Below are positions 34,423-42,243 of a stretch of DNA of 55,805 nt, one piece after another. How positions within the stretch are numbered: the first letter of the stretch is position 1; the number at the start of each line of letters is the position of its first letter. The notes below the pieces were generated by a model. That model searched no databases. It was not told where the DNA came from and saw only the letters and a program-made list of their open reading frames with translations. This stretch comes from [Eubacterium] saphenum. GTDB taxonomy: Bacteria; Bacillota; Clostridia; Oscillospirales; Ruminococcaceae. The stretch spans positions 1-55,805 of the forward strand of contig SFLN01000001.1 in NCBI GenBank assembly GCA_004554555.1, given 5' to 3'. A program made the position numbers and the translations under genes.

Positions 34423-34848
34423 ATGTCAGTTTATAAGGCGCTGCGCGGCGACAGCCCGGTACAATTCGTTGAGACAGCGAGAAAGCTCGCCGTTTTCACG
34501 AGAAAGAATTGCCTCAAAATGCCGAAGAGATACACCTTCTACGGCGCTCAGGAGCTCAGCGCTCTCGCCGACGCGGTGTACAACGAGGTCAAAATGGCGA
34601 ACAGCATTTTCCCCGGAAATCAGGCTGACGCGCAGCTTCGGCGGAATCACCTCACAGAAGCAAACGCCGCTCTGCAGGCGCTTGTCGGGCAGCTCGGAAT
34701 TATGGCGGACCTTCTCAAACAAAATCCCGAGAAACTCACGTGGCTCGACAACGCGCTCGAAGAGTGGGCGATTATGATAACCGACGAAGCGAAGCTAATC
34801 TCCGGCGTAAAGAAATCAGACAAGGAGCGTTACAAAAAGCTCCCTTGA
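34423..34848 (+). CDS. avd: Avd, DGR accessory variability determinant
   Basis: 141 aa, basic four-helix-bundle protein of the Avd / 23S-intervening-sequence fold: VQFVETARKLAVFTRKNCLK, MPKRYTFYGAQELSALADAVYNEVKMAN (in parts), NHLTEANAALQALVGQLGI and WLDNALEEWAIMITDEAK. It lies between VR and TR as in the Bordetella phage prototype. Avd binds RT and the template RNA and is needed for mutagenic cDNA synthesis. AAAGGAG precedes the ATG. Confidence 0.93.
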   Translation: MSVYKALRGDSPVQFVETARKLAVFTRKNCLKMPKRYTFYGAQELSALADAVYNEVKMANSIFPGNQADAQLRRNHLTEANAALQALVGQLGIMADLLKQNPEKLTWLDNALEEWAIMITDEAKLISGVKKSDKERYKKLP

Positions 34849-34880
34849 ATGATACACGGGTCACGTTATGATACTGTTGT

Positions 34881-35011
34881 CAGGGACTGCGAACAATTGG
34901 TTTGAGCGCTCACCAAACGCGAGCAACGCCAACAACTTCTGCAATGTGAACAGCAACGGCAACGCCAACAACAACAACGCGAGCAACACAAGGGGCGTCT
35001 GCTTCGGATTC
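34881..35011 (+). repeat. DGR template repeat (TR)
   Basis: 131 bp with 42 adenines, 24 of them changed in VR. In the VR frame it has 13 AAC and 2 AAT codons; randomising the first two bases of AAY gives 15 amino acids and no stop codon, the usual DGR design. It is non-coding: an overlapping short ORF is only the VR-frame reading of this repeat. Confidence 0.97.
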
Positions 35012-35244
35012 CATATCCTTTATGGAATTAAGTCCGACAAAGTAAACTCGGCAGCGAGTCGAAATCAGCACTTTTATGGAAGGATAACGTGTACCCGGCC
35101 TTTCGGCAAAAATACTCCGTTGATGTAGTCGCTCGGACGCTTCTTGCATGGCGCGGTTTACGCGGACCGCGTTTCATGGGCGGTACTACTACGCAGCTAT
35201 CTTAACGCGCGGAATCCCTTGCTGTACAATTTCAGGAGAAAAAC
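35012..35244 (+). ncRNA. Spacer part of the DGR template RNA
   Basis: 233 bp between TR and the reverse transcriptase with no gene. In studied DGRs the RNA covering TR and this spacer is the template, and cDNA is primed from the spacer. A CGCGGT/ACCGCG hairpin (35152-35171) is visible. The extent of the RNA is inferred from location. RBS GGAG lies just before the RT start. Confidence 0.65.
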
Positions 35245-36438
35245 ATGACAAGTCTGGAAAGACACGAGGCTCGCTATCAACGGCGAGCGAAAAAGCGGCA
35301 GGAACGGCGTCTCGAGGTCAGCAAAGCATGCGGCAATTTCGAGGACGTCTTTTCTTATGCGAATTTATATCGAGCGGGGCATATCTGCTGCCGAAACGTG
35401 GGCTGGAAAAGCTCGACGCAGGCGTACCGCTTCAATATCATAACGAACACGGCCCTGACCCGGCGGGAGCTTCTCGCGGGTACGTACAAAAGCCGCGGCT
35501 TTATCAAATTTCAGCTTTTCGACCGCGGCAAAATGCGAGACATAAAAAGCGTGCATATCAGCGAGCGGGTCGTTCTCAGGACGATTTGCGACAAGGCGGT
35601 AAATCCCACGCTAAAGCCGGCGTTTATCTACGACAACGGTGCGTGCACCGAAAACAAGGGAATCGACTTCGCCTTGAATCGTCTGGACTGCCACTTGCAG
35701 CGGCATTTCCGCAAGCACGGGAATAAGGGCTACGTTCTCGTATTCGACTTTACGAATTACTTCGGCACGGCTCAGCATTGGCCTATCAGCGCCGAATTCC
35801 GAAGGAGAATGCACGACAAGCGAATCGAGGCGCTCGCGAATTATTTTATCGGCTGCTTCGGCGAAACGAGTCTCGGATTGGGAAGTCAAATCTCGCAGAC
35901 CGCGGCGCTCATGCTGCCGAACAGGCTCGACCACTACATCAAGGAAAAGCTGAGAATAAAGGGCTACGCCCGATACAACGACGACGGTTATTTGATTCAC
36001 GAAAGCAAAGAGTATCTTAAATTCTGCCTCGGGAAAATGAAATCGATTTGCGATTCTTTGGGAATCACTTTGAATTCTAAGAAAACGAAAATCAAAAAGC
36101 TGAGCAAAGGATTTAAGTTTTTACAAATTCGCTTTAAGCTGACCGAGACCGGAAAGGTCGTTCGGAAAATGAGCTACGAAGGCATAAAGAAAATGCGGCG
36201 GAAGCTGAAAAAGTTTAAGCGCTGGAACGTCGAGGGCCGAGTCGTGATTATCAACGGCAAAGCGATTCGGAAGAAATTCACTCTCGCCGATATTTGCTGC
36301 GCCTACACGGGCACGCGAGCTCACTTGAAACGCGGCAACAGCTTCTACGCTTTGCAGCGGCTCGACGCACTTTTCAAAAGCCTTTACGGTTTTCACCCGA
36401 CCGATAAAAAGAAATGGAGGAAAGCATTATGTACTTAG
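35245..36438 (+). CDS. DGR reverse transcriptase
   Basis: 397 aa. Very basic N terminus (about 1-25), RT motif A VFDFTNYFG (Asp168), the DGR-type motif 4 LGSQISQ (212-218; DGR enzymes have [ILV]GxxxSQ where other RTs have QG), and catalytic YNDD (244-247) in YARYNDDGYL. The C-terminal thumb is Lys/Arg-rich. With Avd it copies TR RNA, misincorporating at adenines, and the cDNA replaces VR. No maturase or endonuclease domain, so it is not a group II intron RT. The stop overlaps the next gene start. Confidence 0.96.
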   Translation: MTSLERHEARYQRRAKKRQERRLEVSKACGNFEDVFSYANLYRAGHICCRNVGWKSSTQAYRFNIITNTALTRRELLAGTYKSRGFIKFQLFDRGKMRDIKSVHISERVVLRTICDKAVNPTLKPAFIYDNGACTENKGIDFALNRLDCHLQRHFRKHGNKGYVLVFDFTNYFGTAQHWPISAEFRRRMHDKRIEALANYFIGCFGETSLGLGSQISQTAALMLPNRLDHYIKEKLRIKGYARYNDDGYLIHESKEYLKFCLGKMKSICDSLGITLNSKKTKIKKLSKGFKFLQIRFKLTETGKVVRKMSYEGIKKMRRKLKKFKRWNVEGRVVIINGKAIRKKFTLADICCAYTGTRAHLKRGNSFYALQRLDALFKSLYGFHPTDKKKWRKALCT

Positions 36439-37130
36439 TTATTGATTCGGAAAAGAGAATCGCGGAAATCTGCGAGCACCCCTGCTATGTCAGGCGGCAG
36501 AAGAACGGCGTGGTGATTCTTAGTGACCTTGAACACGCCGACGCGATTTATTCCAACGATTCGGATTCCTTCTATCCGACGGAAAAAATCGGTTATCTTT
36601 GCGAGAGTCACGTTCTCGTCGAGGTCGAGAGTGTTCCCGAGAACGTCGTCGCGGGCTTCTACTTCTACCACGCCGGCGAATTCTACACCACCGAGGAAAG
36701 CCTCACCGCTCTCGCTAAGAGCAAGGCACCCGAGGTCGCGGGACTCGTGTTCGTCAAAATGGCGGAATCCGAGCAGCTCGACGACGTTACAATCACCGAA
36801 CACGCGGAGCAATTTCCCGCGTGGGGCGACGCGATAAGCTACGCGGCAAACGCTATTTGCAAATACGACGGCAAGCTCTTCCGCTGCTTGCAGGCGCACA
36901 CGTCTCAGGCCGATTGGACGCCCGACGCCGCCACGAGCCTTTGGCGGCCGATAGGAAATCCCCTCGAGGAATGGCCGGAATGGTCGCAGCCGGTCGGAGC
37001 GGCCGACGCGTACGCGCTCGGAGACAAGGTTACTCACGGCGGCAAGCGTTACGTTTCCGCTGTTGATAACAACGTATGGGAGCCCGGCGCTCCCGGCGTG
37101 GGAGAAAATATTTGGAGCGAGGTGGTGTAA
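36429..37130 (+). CDS. Carbohydrate-binding-module tail protein
   Basis: 233 aa from ATG 36429 behind GGAGG. The C-terminal half has two ChiC/CBM5-12-like repeats: ICKYDGKLFRCLQAHTSQ-DW-TPD...LWRPI (about 145-185) and YALGDKVTHGGKRYVSAVDN-NVW (about 195-233), with the Trp and Tyr residues typical of sugar binding. N-terminal domain unknown. It follows the DGR and precedes the lysis genes, so it is probably a virion adsorption accessory. Confidence 0.75.
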   Translation: MYLVIDSEKRIAEICEHPCYVRRQKNGVVILSDLEHADAIYSNDSDSFYPTEKIGYLCESHVLVEVESVPENVVAGFYFYHAGEFYTTEESLTALAKSKAPEVAGLVFVKMAESEQLDDVTITEHAEQFPAWGDAISYAANAICKYDGKLFRCLQAHTSQADWTPDAATSLWRPIGNPLEEWPEWSQPVGAADAYALGDKVTHGGKRYVSAVDNNVWEPGAPGVGENIWSEVV

Positions 37131-37448
37131 ATGGAAGAGTCGTTTCTTACCCGACGAGAGCATGAAGAGGCAATGCTTCGGTTAGACGCCGAGAATTCGC
37201 GTCAGAACGCTCGAATCGGGGAGCTCGAGGAGCAGCAAAAGCAAATAACTTCTCTAACAATATCGGTCGAGAAACTTGCGGTAAATATGGAATCTATGCT
37301 GCGAGAATTATCCGCGCAAGGGAATCGGCTGAAGGTGCTCGAGAATCGCGACGGCGAAATGTGGCGGAAGGTTGTCGGCTGCGTTATAACAACGCTTGCC
37401 GGCGCGATTATCGGATTCGTAATAGCGCAGCTCGGAATAGGAGGGTGA
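37131..37448 (+). CDS. XhlA-like coiled-coil membrane protein
   Basis: 105 aa: coiled coil (about 5-75, including ENSRQNARIGELEEQQKQI) and a C-terminal transmembrane helix (VVGCVITTLAGAIIGFVIA). This is the haemolysin XhlA pattern, which works with the holin XhlB in PBSX-type lysis. Starts on the base after the previous stop. Confidence 0.8.
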   Translation: MEESFLTRREHEEAMLRLDAENSRQNARIGELEEQQKQITSLTISVEKLAVNMESMLRELSAQGNRLKVLENRDGEMWRKVVGCVITTLAGAIIGFVIAQLGIGG

Positions 37449-37451
37449 CGA

Positions 37452-37670
37452 ATGAAAATTGATTGGCAGAGAAAGCTCACGAGCCGCAAGCTGTGGCTCG
37501 CGCTCGCAGGATTTATCGCAGGCCTTATCGTTATTTTCGGCGGCTCGCAGGAGAGCGCCGATAAGGTCAGCGGCGCGATTCTTTCGGGCGCTGCGGTCGT
37601 CGGCTATATCGTCGGCGAAGGTCTTACTGACGCCGCTAACAAGGGCGACGATGACAAGGAGGATAAGTAA
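37452..37670 (+). CDS. Phage holin
   Basis: 72 aa. Begins KIDWQRKLTSRKLWLALAG, with two hydrophobic segments (about 14-32 and 41-58) and a charged Asp/Lys tail, as in small Firmicutes phage holins. Overlaps the endolysin start by one base. Permeabilises the membrane to release the endolysin. Confidence 0.88.
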   Translation: MKIDWQRKLTSRKLWLALAGFIAGLIVIFGGSQESADKVSGAILSGAAVVGYIVGEGLTDAANKGDDDKEDK

Positions 37671-38791
37671 TGGCAGATGTGAGGCTTAAAGGCTTTGACA
37701 TTTCCGTTTATCAGAAGGGTATCAATTTCGATACCCTTGTGAGCCTCGGCGTCAAGTTTATCATCATGAGAGCGGGCGCCGGCAGCAGCAAGGATTCTCA
37801 GGTCGATAACCACGTCAGAGAATGCGAGAAGCGGAATATTCCGTACGGCTTCTATTGGTATTCCTACGCCAAGACGCCCGAGGCTGCGCGGAACGAGGCG
37901 AGGAAGTGCCTCGAGGTTATCAAGAATTACAATCCCACGTGGCCGGTCTACTACGATATTGAGGACAAGTCGCAGATAAACGGCTTGACTCGCGCGATTC
38001 GTACGGACATGGTGATTCAGTTTTGCGAGGTAATCTCCGAGGCCGGTTATATCGCGGGCCTCTACGCGAATCCCTCGTGGCTGATAAGCTACCTTGACAA
38101 ATCCCGTCTGCTCGGCAAGTATGAGCTGTGGCTCGCTTGCTGGACTGAAAACCCGAACGTGCCGACCAAGTACAACTATGGGCAAAAGGTTTGGCAGTGG
38201 GGCGCGGACACGGTAAACGGCCACAAGGTAGACGGAGACCTCGCGTACTACGACTACGGTGCGGACTCCAAGTCGAATCTGAATTACAAGGTAACGGTCG
38301 GCACCTTCAAGACGAAGGTCGAGGCGGAGCGGTATTGCGAGAAGGTCAAAGCTGATAACTTGACCGCCGAAATCTCCTCCTTTGAGGCGCCGCCCGTGAT
38401 TCCCGAAGAGCCTCCCGCGGAGGAGACGGATTTTCCCTACAAGGTCGGCGATAAGGTCAAGGTCAAAGAGTGCTACCACTACGCCGCGAGCGACGAGGAG
38501 AATCCCGTCGGCGGCAAGCGAACGGCAGGACTCGCGACGGTGACGATTATCGCGCCGGGCAAGCCTCACCCGATTCACCTCGTCGGCGAGCGCGGCACGA
38601 ACGGCTCCGACGTGCTCGGCTGGTGTAATCTCGCCGACGCCGAGAAGGTCGCGAGCAAGACGATAGACCAGCTCGCCCGAGAAGTGATTCAGGGCAAGTG
38701 GGGCGCGGGCGTCGCGCGCAAGGAAAAACTGACGGCTGCGGGGTACGACTACGCGGCAGTACAAAGACGAGTGAACGAGCTCCTCAAATAA
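37670..38791 (+). CDS. Endolysin, GH25 muramidase with Cpl-7 repeat
   Basis: 373 aa. GH25 catalytic domain (about 1-200) with GFDISVYQ (Asp10) and VYYDIEDK (Asp96, Glu98). A small SPOR-like segment (about 205-240, YKVTVGTFKTKVEAERYCEK), an SH3-like stretch (about 255-325) and a C-terminal CW_7/Cpl-7 wall-binding repeat (TIDQLAREVIQGKWGAG ... YDYAAVQRRVNELL) follow. Cuts peptidoglycan at the end of the lytic cycle. Last gene of the late operon. Confidence 0.95.
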   Translation: MADVRLKGFDISVYQKGINFDTLVSLGVKFIIMRAGAGSSKDSQVDNHVRECEKRNIPYGFYWYSYAKTPEAARNEARKCLEVIKNYNPTWPVYYDIEDKSQINGLTRAIRTDMVIQFCEVISEAGYIAGLYANPSWLISYLDKSRLLGKYELWLACWTENPNVPTKYNYGQKVWQWGADTVNGHKVDGDLAYYDYGADSKSNLNYKVTVGTFKTKVEAERYCEKVKADNLTAEISSFEAPPVIPEEPPAEETDFPYKVGDKVKVKECYHYAASDEENPVGGKRTAGLATVTIIAPGKPHPIHLVGERGTNGSDVLGWCNLADAEKVASKTIDQLAREVIQGKWGAGVARKEKLTAAGYDYAAVQRRVNELLK

Positions 38792-38796
38792 AAACG

Positions 38797-38836
38797 GCCC
38801 GAGCTGCTTCAAGGAGCGGCTCGGGCTTTTCTTTTT
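38797..38836 (+). terminator. Late operon terminator
   Basis: 12-bp stem (38797-38808 with 38815-38826, one G-U pair) starting GCCCGAGC, followed by TTTTCTTTTTC. Placed right after the endolysin gene. Confidence 0.92.
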
Positions 38837-38845
38837 CTTTGATTC

Positions 38846-38942
38846 TTACCGAAACCGGTAAACCCGCATAAAACAACTTACTAAAATCGGTAAAAGTCCG
38901 TTTGTTTTGCACGCTCCCAAATTCTGGAAATCACGGTATAAT
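38846..38942 (+). promoter_or_regulatory. Right-arm promoter 1 with paired operator dyads
   Basis: TTACCGAAACCGGTAA (38846-38861, perfect 6-bp arms) and TTACTAAAATCGGTAA (38878-38893), 32 bp apart, followed by ACGGTATAATGATAAATG with a -10 TATAAT at 38937-38942. The stretch to 39011 is leader. The same dyad and -10 context recur at 42080-42165 and 42523-42609. Confidence 0.75.
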
Positions 38943-39011
38943 GATAAATGTCAGGACGAATCCGACACGGACAAAATCCTTGATTAAAGAATAATTTCGG
39001 AGGTGCTCAAT

Positions 39012-39572
39012 ATGAAAAAGAACGATATTTTAGTAGCGGCGAATCAGAAGGTCGCCGAGTATCTGGCGCTTGGCTTTATCCTTTCGTGGGGCGACAGCTC
39101 CTTCGGCGCGGACTTCCGCGTGGACCTCGAGAGAGGCGACGAGCATGTTCGCGTTTACGTTGAGGGCGAAATCTGCCGCAAGGACTACCTCGACACCGTG
39201 ACCCTTAAGGTCGTTAAGATAGATTCCGCAGACGCGTTCGAGTCGGAGGACCGCGAGCCCTTGTATAAGAAGGTGTACTATGCGATAAAGTGCCGCAGAG
39301 ATAGCGCGCGTTCGTGGTACGTGGATTCTAAGGAAGAGGCTCTCGAGGCTCGTAGGAAGGTCGCTGACCGTTACGACGACCGCGAGGCTGCGGGCTATTG
39401 CGTAACGCCTACCGCGGCATTTATCCGCCGACTCAAAAACCGCGCAGGCTATTCCAACGCGACCCGCAACAATATCGAAATCTATCGCAGCGAAGTGGGC
39501 TACATGGTATCTATCCGCAACCGCGAGGGTCGTGTGACCCGTGCGGACGTGTTCAAATTCAAGAATCATTAA
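39012..39572 (+). CDS. Hypothetical right-arm protein
   Basis: 186 aa from ATG 39012; CGGAGG at 38998-39003 excludes the earlier GTG. Mixed alpha/beta; the N-terminal half has alternating strands (HVRVYVEGEICRKDYLDTV), the C-terminal half is basic with SEVGYMVSIRNREGRVTRAD. I do not recognise a family. First gene of the operon driven by promoter 1. Confidence 0.7.
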   Translation: MKKNDILVAANQKVAEYLALGFILSWGDSSFGADFRVDLERGDEHVRVYVEGEICRKDYLDTVTLKVVKIDSADAFESEDREPLYKKVYYAIKCRRDSARSWYVDSKEEALEARRKVADRYDDREAAGYCVTPTAAFIRRLKNRAGYSNATRNNIEIYRSEVGYMVSIRNREGRVTRADVFKFKNH

Positions 39573-39586
39573 GGAGGTCACGAATC

Positions 39587-39853
39587 ATGAAAGTAAAGGT
39601 TTTAGACGGGCGTGACGTACACGCCCTTCCCCACGTCGAGAAGCTCAAAATCCGCAATATCGACATTATCGCGAGATTCATCTCGCCCGCGAACAGCACC
39701 GATATTCTCTGCCTCATGCTCGACGGCAAGCTCACACCCTGCGTACGCATGCCCTGTGCCGAGTACGAGTTTATTCTCTGCCCCGCCTACAAGACGCCTC
39801 GCGGATTCCGCAAGTGGCTGAGCGACATCTACCCCGACGCCGAGGAATTATAA
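39587..39853 (+). CDS. Hypothetical small protein
   Basis: 88 aa, ATG behind AAGGAGG. Alpha/beta with VKVLDGRDVHALPHVEKLK and CPAYKTPRGFRKWLSDIYPD near the end. No family recognised. Lies 14 nt after the previous gene, same operon. Confidence 0.65.
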   Translation: MKVKVLDGRDVHALPHVEKLKIRNIDIIARFISPANSTDILCLMLDGKLTPCVRMPCAEYEFILCPAYKTPRGFRKWLSDIYPDAEEL

Positions 39854-39886
39854 GACGCAGAGCAACGCGGCGATTTGCCGCCGCGG

Positions 39887-39918
39887 TAATGCGGCTGAGA
39901 GCGGTTGCAAGCCCGCCG
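39887..39918 (+). repeat. GCGGCTGAGAG hairpin element, copy 1
   Basis: 32-bp element, TAATGCGGCTGAGAGCGG followed by TTGCAAGCCCGCCG, with GCGGCT pairing to AGCCCGC around one bulge. 30 of 32 bases match 42482-42513. It precedes a gene ribosome-binding site and is preceded by another GC-rich hairpin. Role unknown. Confidence 0.5.
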
Positions 39919-39940
39919 CACAGAAAGGAGGATTCACACC

Positions 39941-40339
39941 TTGAAATGCAATTACAAGAACGTTCTGAAGCACCAAGTAACTAAGGACATTGATTCTACC
40001 ATGGGCACCGTAAAGCGCTTGTGGGAGCTGCTGACGCTTCTGACGCTCCACCGAGAATTTGGCTTCGGCAAAGAACGGCTCAAACGCTTCGCCGAGGCTC
40101 AGCTCGACATGACTCTCGAATTCACCGAGCGCGCCACAGCGTCCGATAAGTACGACCGCAAAAGAGGCGAGTACACCAATATTGACGGCGCGATTATCAA
40201 CGCGCTTAGAGAGCTGCGAGCCGACGGAATCGACCACCGCGAAATCTTGGGAGAAAACGAGGAATTTGTAATCATTGACGAGAACGGCAAACAGCGGAAT
40301 CTCGACGAATTCCTCGACAGTATGGAAGGGAGGTTATAG
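39941..40339 (+). CDS. Hypothetical helical protein
   Basis: 132 aa from TTG 39941, chosen because AAAGGAGG is 9 nt upstream. Mostly helical (VKRLWELLTLLTLHREFGFG; KRFAEAQLDMTLEF), ending in an acidic segment with DENGKQRNLDEFLDSMEG. Resembles other phage accessory proteins but I assign no function. Confidence 0.65.
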   Translation: MKCNYKNVLKHQVTKDIDSTMGTVKRLWELLTLLTLHREFGFGKERLKRFAEAQLDMTLEFTERATASDKYDRKRGEYTNIDGAIINALRELRADGIDHREILGENEEFVIIDENGKQRNLDEFLDSMEGRL

Positions 40340-40340
40340 G

Positions 40341-40586
40341 GTGTATATCGAAACGCGATACTACGACAACGGCAAGGTCACGGCTCAGCTCCACGAGGAC
40401 TATCACGAGGCGGAATTCAAGCAGCTCGCCGACTACGACGTTTACCTCGAGAGTATCAGGGACGAGACCAGCAGACCGTACGAGTGGGAATCGCTCGAAG
40501 AGTGGGCCGAAGAGCTCGGCCTCGACCTCGAGGCCTTGGAGACGCTTCTGCTTGGCAGCGCGCTCGACATTACAAATTATGTGTGA
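40341..40586 (+). CDS. Hypothetical acidic small protein
   Basis: 81 aa from GTG 40341 behind GGGAGG. Strongly acidic with YETRYYDNGKV-like start (VYIETRYYDNGKVTAQL) and EWESLEEWAEELGLDLEALE. Small acidic proteins in phage accessory regions can mimic DNA, but there is no direct evidence here. Confidence 0.6.
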   Translation: MYIETRYYDNGKVTAQLHEDYHEAEFKQLADYDVYLESIRDETSRPYEWESLEEWAEELGLDLEALETLLLGSALDITNYV

Positions 40587-40597
40587 GGAGAATTCGC

Positions 40598-40786
40598 ATG
40601 AAGGTATTTGTGGTTATGGTAACGCACGAGGCGTCGCTCAGCAGGGTGAGTCAGGAAGGCTACAAGACGCTTGACGAGGCGCAGGCGTTTATCAAAGGGC
40701 GCTCGCATAAGCCCGAGGAGATAACGCCGTTCCGCTGGCGCGACGAACGCTACACCGAGTACGAGATTTTCGAGGTGAGCGTTTAG
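40598..40786 (+). CDS. Hypothetical 62-aa protein
   Basis: ATG behind GAGGAG. KVFVVMVTHEASLSRVSQEG then YKTLDEAQAFIKGRSHKPE and YTEYEIFEVSV: a beta-alpha-beta pattern of the kind where a strand reports a value and a helix spans an EA-Q-F segment. No family named. 12 nt after the previous gene. Confidence 0.6.
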   Translation: MKVFVVMVTHEASLSRVSQEGYKTLDEAQAFIKGRSHKPEEITPFRWRDERYTEYEIFEVSV

Positions 40787-40823
40787 TCGGCGGATTCTCG
40801 CCGAATATTTCAGGAGGTAAAGC

Positions 40824-41069
40824 ATGGACAGCACAACAAAGACAAAGGCCGACCTCGTTCGGTCAATGCACACTATCATTAAAAATCTCAAAAACGAAAC
40901 ACCCTTTTACGGCTCGTGGGGAAACGTACTCAGCGACGAGGCGGACGGCCGCGACTTCGTAGCCGTCGCCGAGGACGAGGAGCGCTTCACCGAGGCAGTG
41001 AAGGTATTCAAGAGAATCATGGCCTTGTACATGAAGGAGGGATTCTCTATCAGCGAGACGGTTTATTGA
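40824..41069 (+). CDS. Hypothetical 81-aa protein
   Basis: ATG behind CAGGAGG. Helical with KADLVRSMHTIIKNLKNE and EERFTEAVKVFKRIMALYMK. No family recognised. Same operon; the methylase-like gene follows by 10 nt. Confidence 0.6.
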   Translation: MDSTTKTKADLVRSMHTIIKNLKNETPFYGSWGNVLSDEADGRDFVAVAEDEERFTEAVKVFKRIMALYMKEGFSISETVY

Positions 41070-41079
41070 GGAGGCGCGA

Positions 41080-41823
41080 ATGGGAATCTACACAGGAACA
41101 GAAACCGACAAGCCCTTTGTCGACGCCTTCAATAAGCTCACGTATCGCTGGAATCCGTGGGAGGTCTGGAACGACTTCGTGATAATGTTCTCCTGCGCGC
41201 TCTCGAATCCCGTCGACAAGACGCATTGCGCGGAGCGCGAGGAGCGTTATCTGAAAATCATCAACAAGTACGAGAAGCAGGAGCAAGACCTTTTTCCGCA
41301 GCTCGCCGCCGAAACGATTCTCGCGCTCGAGCGGAATCCCGAGCAGGATTTTCTCGGTCATATCTTTATGCTCTTGAATCTCGGGAACGGCCGCGCGGGT
41401 CAGGTGTTTACGCCTTATCACGTCTGCGAGCTCATGGCGAAAATCACAGTCGGCGAGATAATGCCGCAAATCGAGACGAACGGCTTCGTCACAATAAACG
41501 ACTGCGCTTGCGGCGCGGGCGCTACGCTTATCGCTGGAATCCACGAAATCAGACGCAAGCTCGAGAAGGAGAAACTCAACTATCAGAATCACGTGCTTTT
41601 TACCGCGCAGGACATTGACAGCACCGTCGCTCTGATGTGCTATATTCAGCTCTCCCTTCTCGGAGTCGCTGGATTCGTCAAAATCGGCAACAGCCTGACG
41701 GAGCCCATGTGCAGCGGCGACTCGTTAGAAAATTATTGGTTTACGCCGATGTATTTTTCAGAGGTCTGGACGTTCCGCAGAATTTTCAGAGGGCACCTCT
41801 TCGAGAAGGGAGGTGATACGTGA
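41080..41823 (+). CDS. N-6 adenine methylase-like protein, catalytic motif not evident
   Basis: 247 aa. N-terminal helical domain, then GQVFTPYHVCELMAKI and the SAM-binding motif I INDCACGAGATLIAG (Asp141 to Gly147), as in HsdM-type N-6 methylases, and QDIDSTVALMCYIQLSLLG (motif II/III region). The NPP[FY] catalytic motif IV is not visible: the expected place reads GNSLTEPMCSGDSLENYWF. It ends WTFRRIF, at about half the usual HsdM length. It may be a short phage methylase type with altered active site, or a SAM-binding protein without catalysis. No restriction subunit is adjacent. Confidence 0.78.
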   Translation: MGIYTGTETDKPFVDAFNKLTYRWNPWEVWNDFVIMFSCALSNPVDKTHCAEREERYLKIINKYEKQEQDLFPQLAAETILALERNPEQDFLGHIFMLLNLGNGRAGQVFTPYHVCELMAKITVGEIMPQIETNGFVTINDCACGAGATLIAGIHEIRRKLEKEKLNYQNHVLFTAQDIDSTVALMCYIQLSLLGVAGFVKIGNSLTEPMCSGDSLENYWFTPMYFSEVWTFRRIFRGHLFEKGGDT

Positions 41824-42027
41824 ATGGGGCTAAAAGACCTTAGAATCGCGAAGGGCTACACCTACCACGAGCTCGCCAACAAGAGCGGCGTCAACTATCA
41901 GAAAATTTGGCAAATCGAGCACGGCGTCATCAAACCCGAGAATATCGCGCTCAAAACCGCGGTCAAGCTCGCGCAGGCGCTCGACTGCTCGCCCGAGGAA
42001 TTGATGAAACCCGATAAGAGCGAATGA
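41824..42027 (+). CDS. XRE-family small regulator
   Basis: 67 aa, almost all HTH: LKDLRIAKGYTYHELANKSG, then VNYQKIWQIEHGVIKPENI and LAQALDCSPEELMKP. Begins right after the methylase-like stop. It is the only DNA-binding gene among the right-arm units that carry the TTACYR-N4-CGGTAA dyads, so it is the best candidate for their regulator; this is inference. Confidence 0.82.
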   Translation: MGLKDLRIAKGYTYHELANKSGVNYQKIWQIEHGVIKPENIALKTAVKLAQALDCSPEELMKPDKSE

Positions 42028-42079
42028 CCTTTGCGGCGGTGAGCTGCCGAGCTTGCCGCCGTTCTCTTCGGCCGCCCTT

Positions 42080-42165
42080 TTACTGATAACGGTAAAACCG
42101 CACGAAAAAGTTTTTTAACCTCGTCTGTTTTGTCGGCATACAAATCTTACTAAACACGGTAAAAT
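42080..42165 (+). promoter_or_regulatory. Right-arm promoter 2 with operator dyads
   Basis: TTACTGATAACGGTAA (42080-42095) and TTACTAAACACGGTAA (42147-42162), 67 bp apart. The second overlaps a TAAAAT -10 (42160-42165). The transcript leader has a GAGGTG/CACCTA-type small hairpin and leads to the zinc-ribbon gene. Confidence 0.7.
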
Positions 42166-42200
42166 AATAAATGTGAGGTGCATGACACCTAAATCAAAAA
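42125..42200 (+). repeat. 76-bp perfect direct repeat, copy 1
   Basis: Identical over 76 bp to 42569-42644, covering operator, -10 and leader. It starts CTGTTTTGTCGGCATACAAA and ends in AAATCAAAAA. Confidence 0.9.
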
Positions 42201-42243
42201 CGGCGGCCGCGAGCCTGCCGAACGACAGAAGGAGGAAATTACA

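Noticed and set aside
34868..35128. Asn-rich 86-aa ORF
   Set aside because: It is the template repeat read in the VR frame; it has no ribosome-binding site, and a template function explains it fully.
39887..39918. Possible TPP riboswitch because of GCTGAGAG
   Set aside because: The other conserved TPP segments are absent and the element is only about 32 nt long.
1814..41823. HNH nuclease and methylase-like gene as one restriction-modification system
   Set aside because: They lie 39 kb apart at opposite prophage ends, under different control, and the methylase-like protein lacks a visible catalytic motif.
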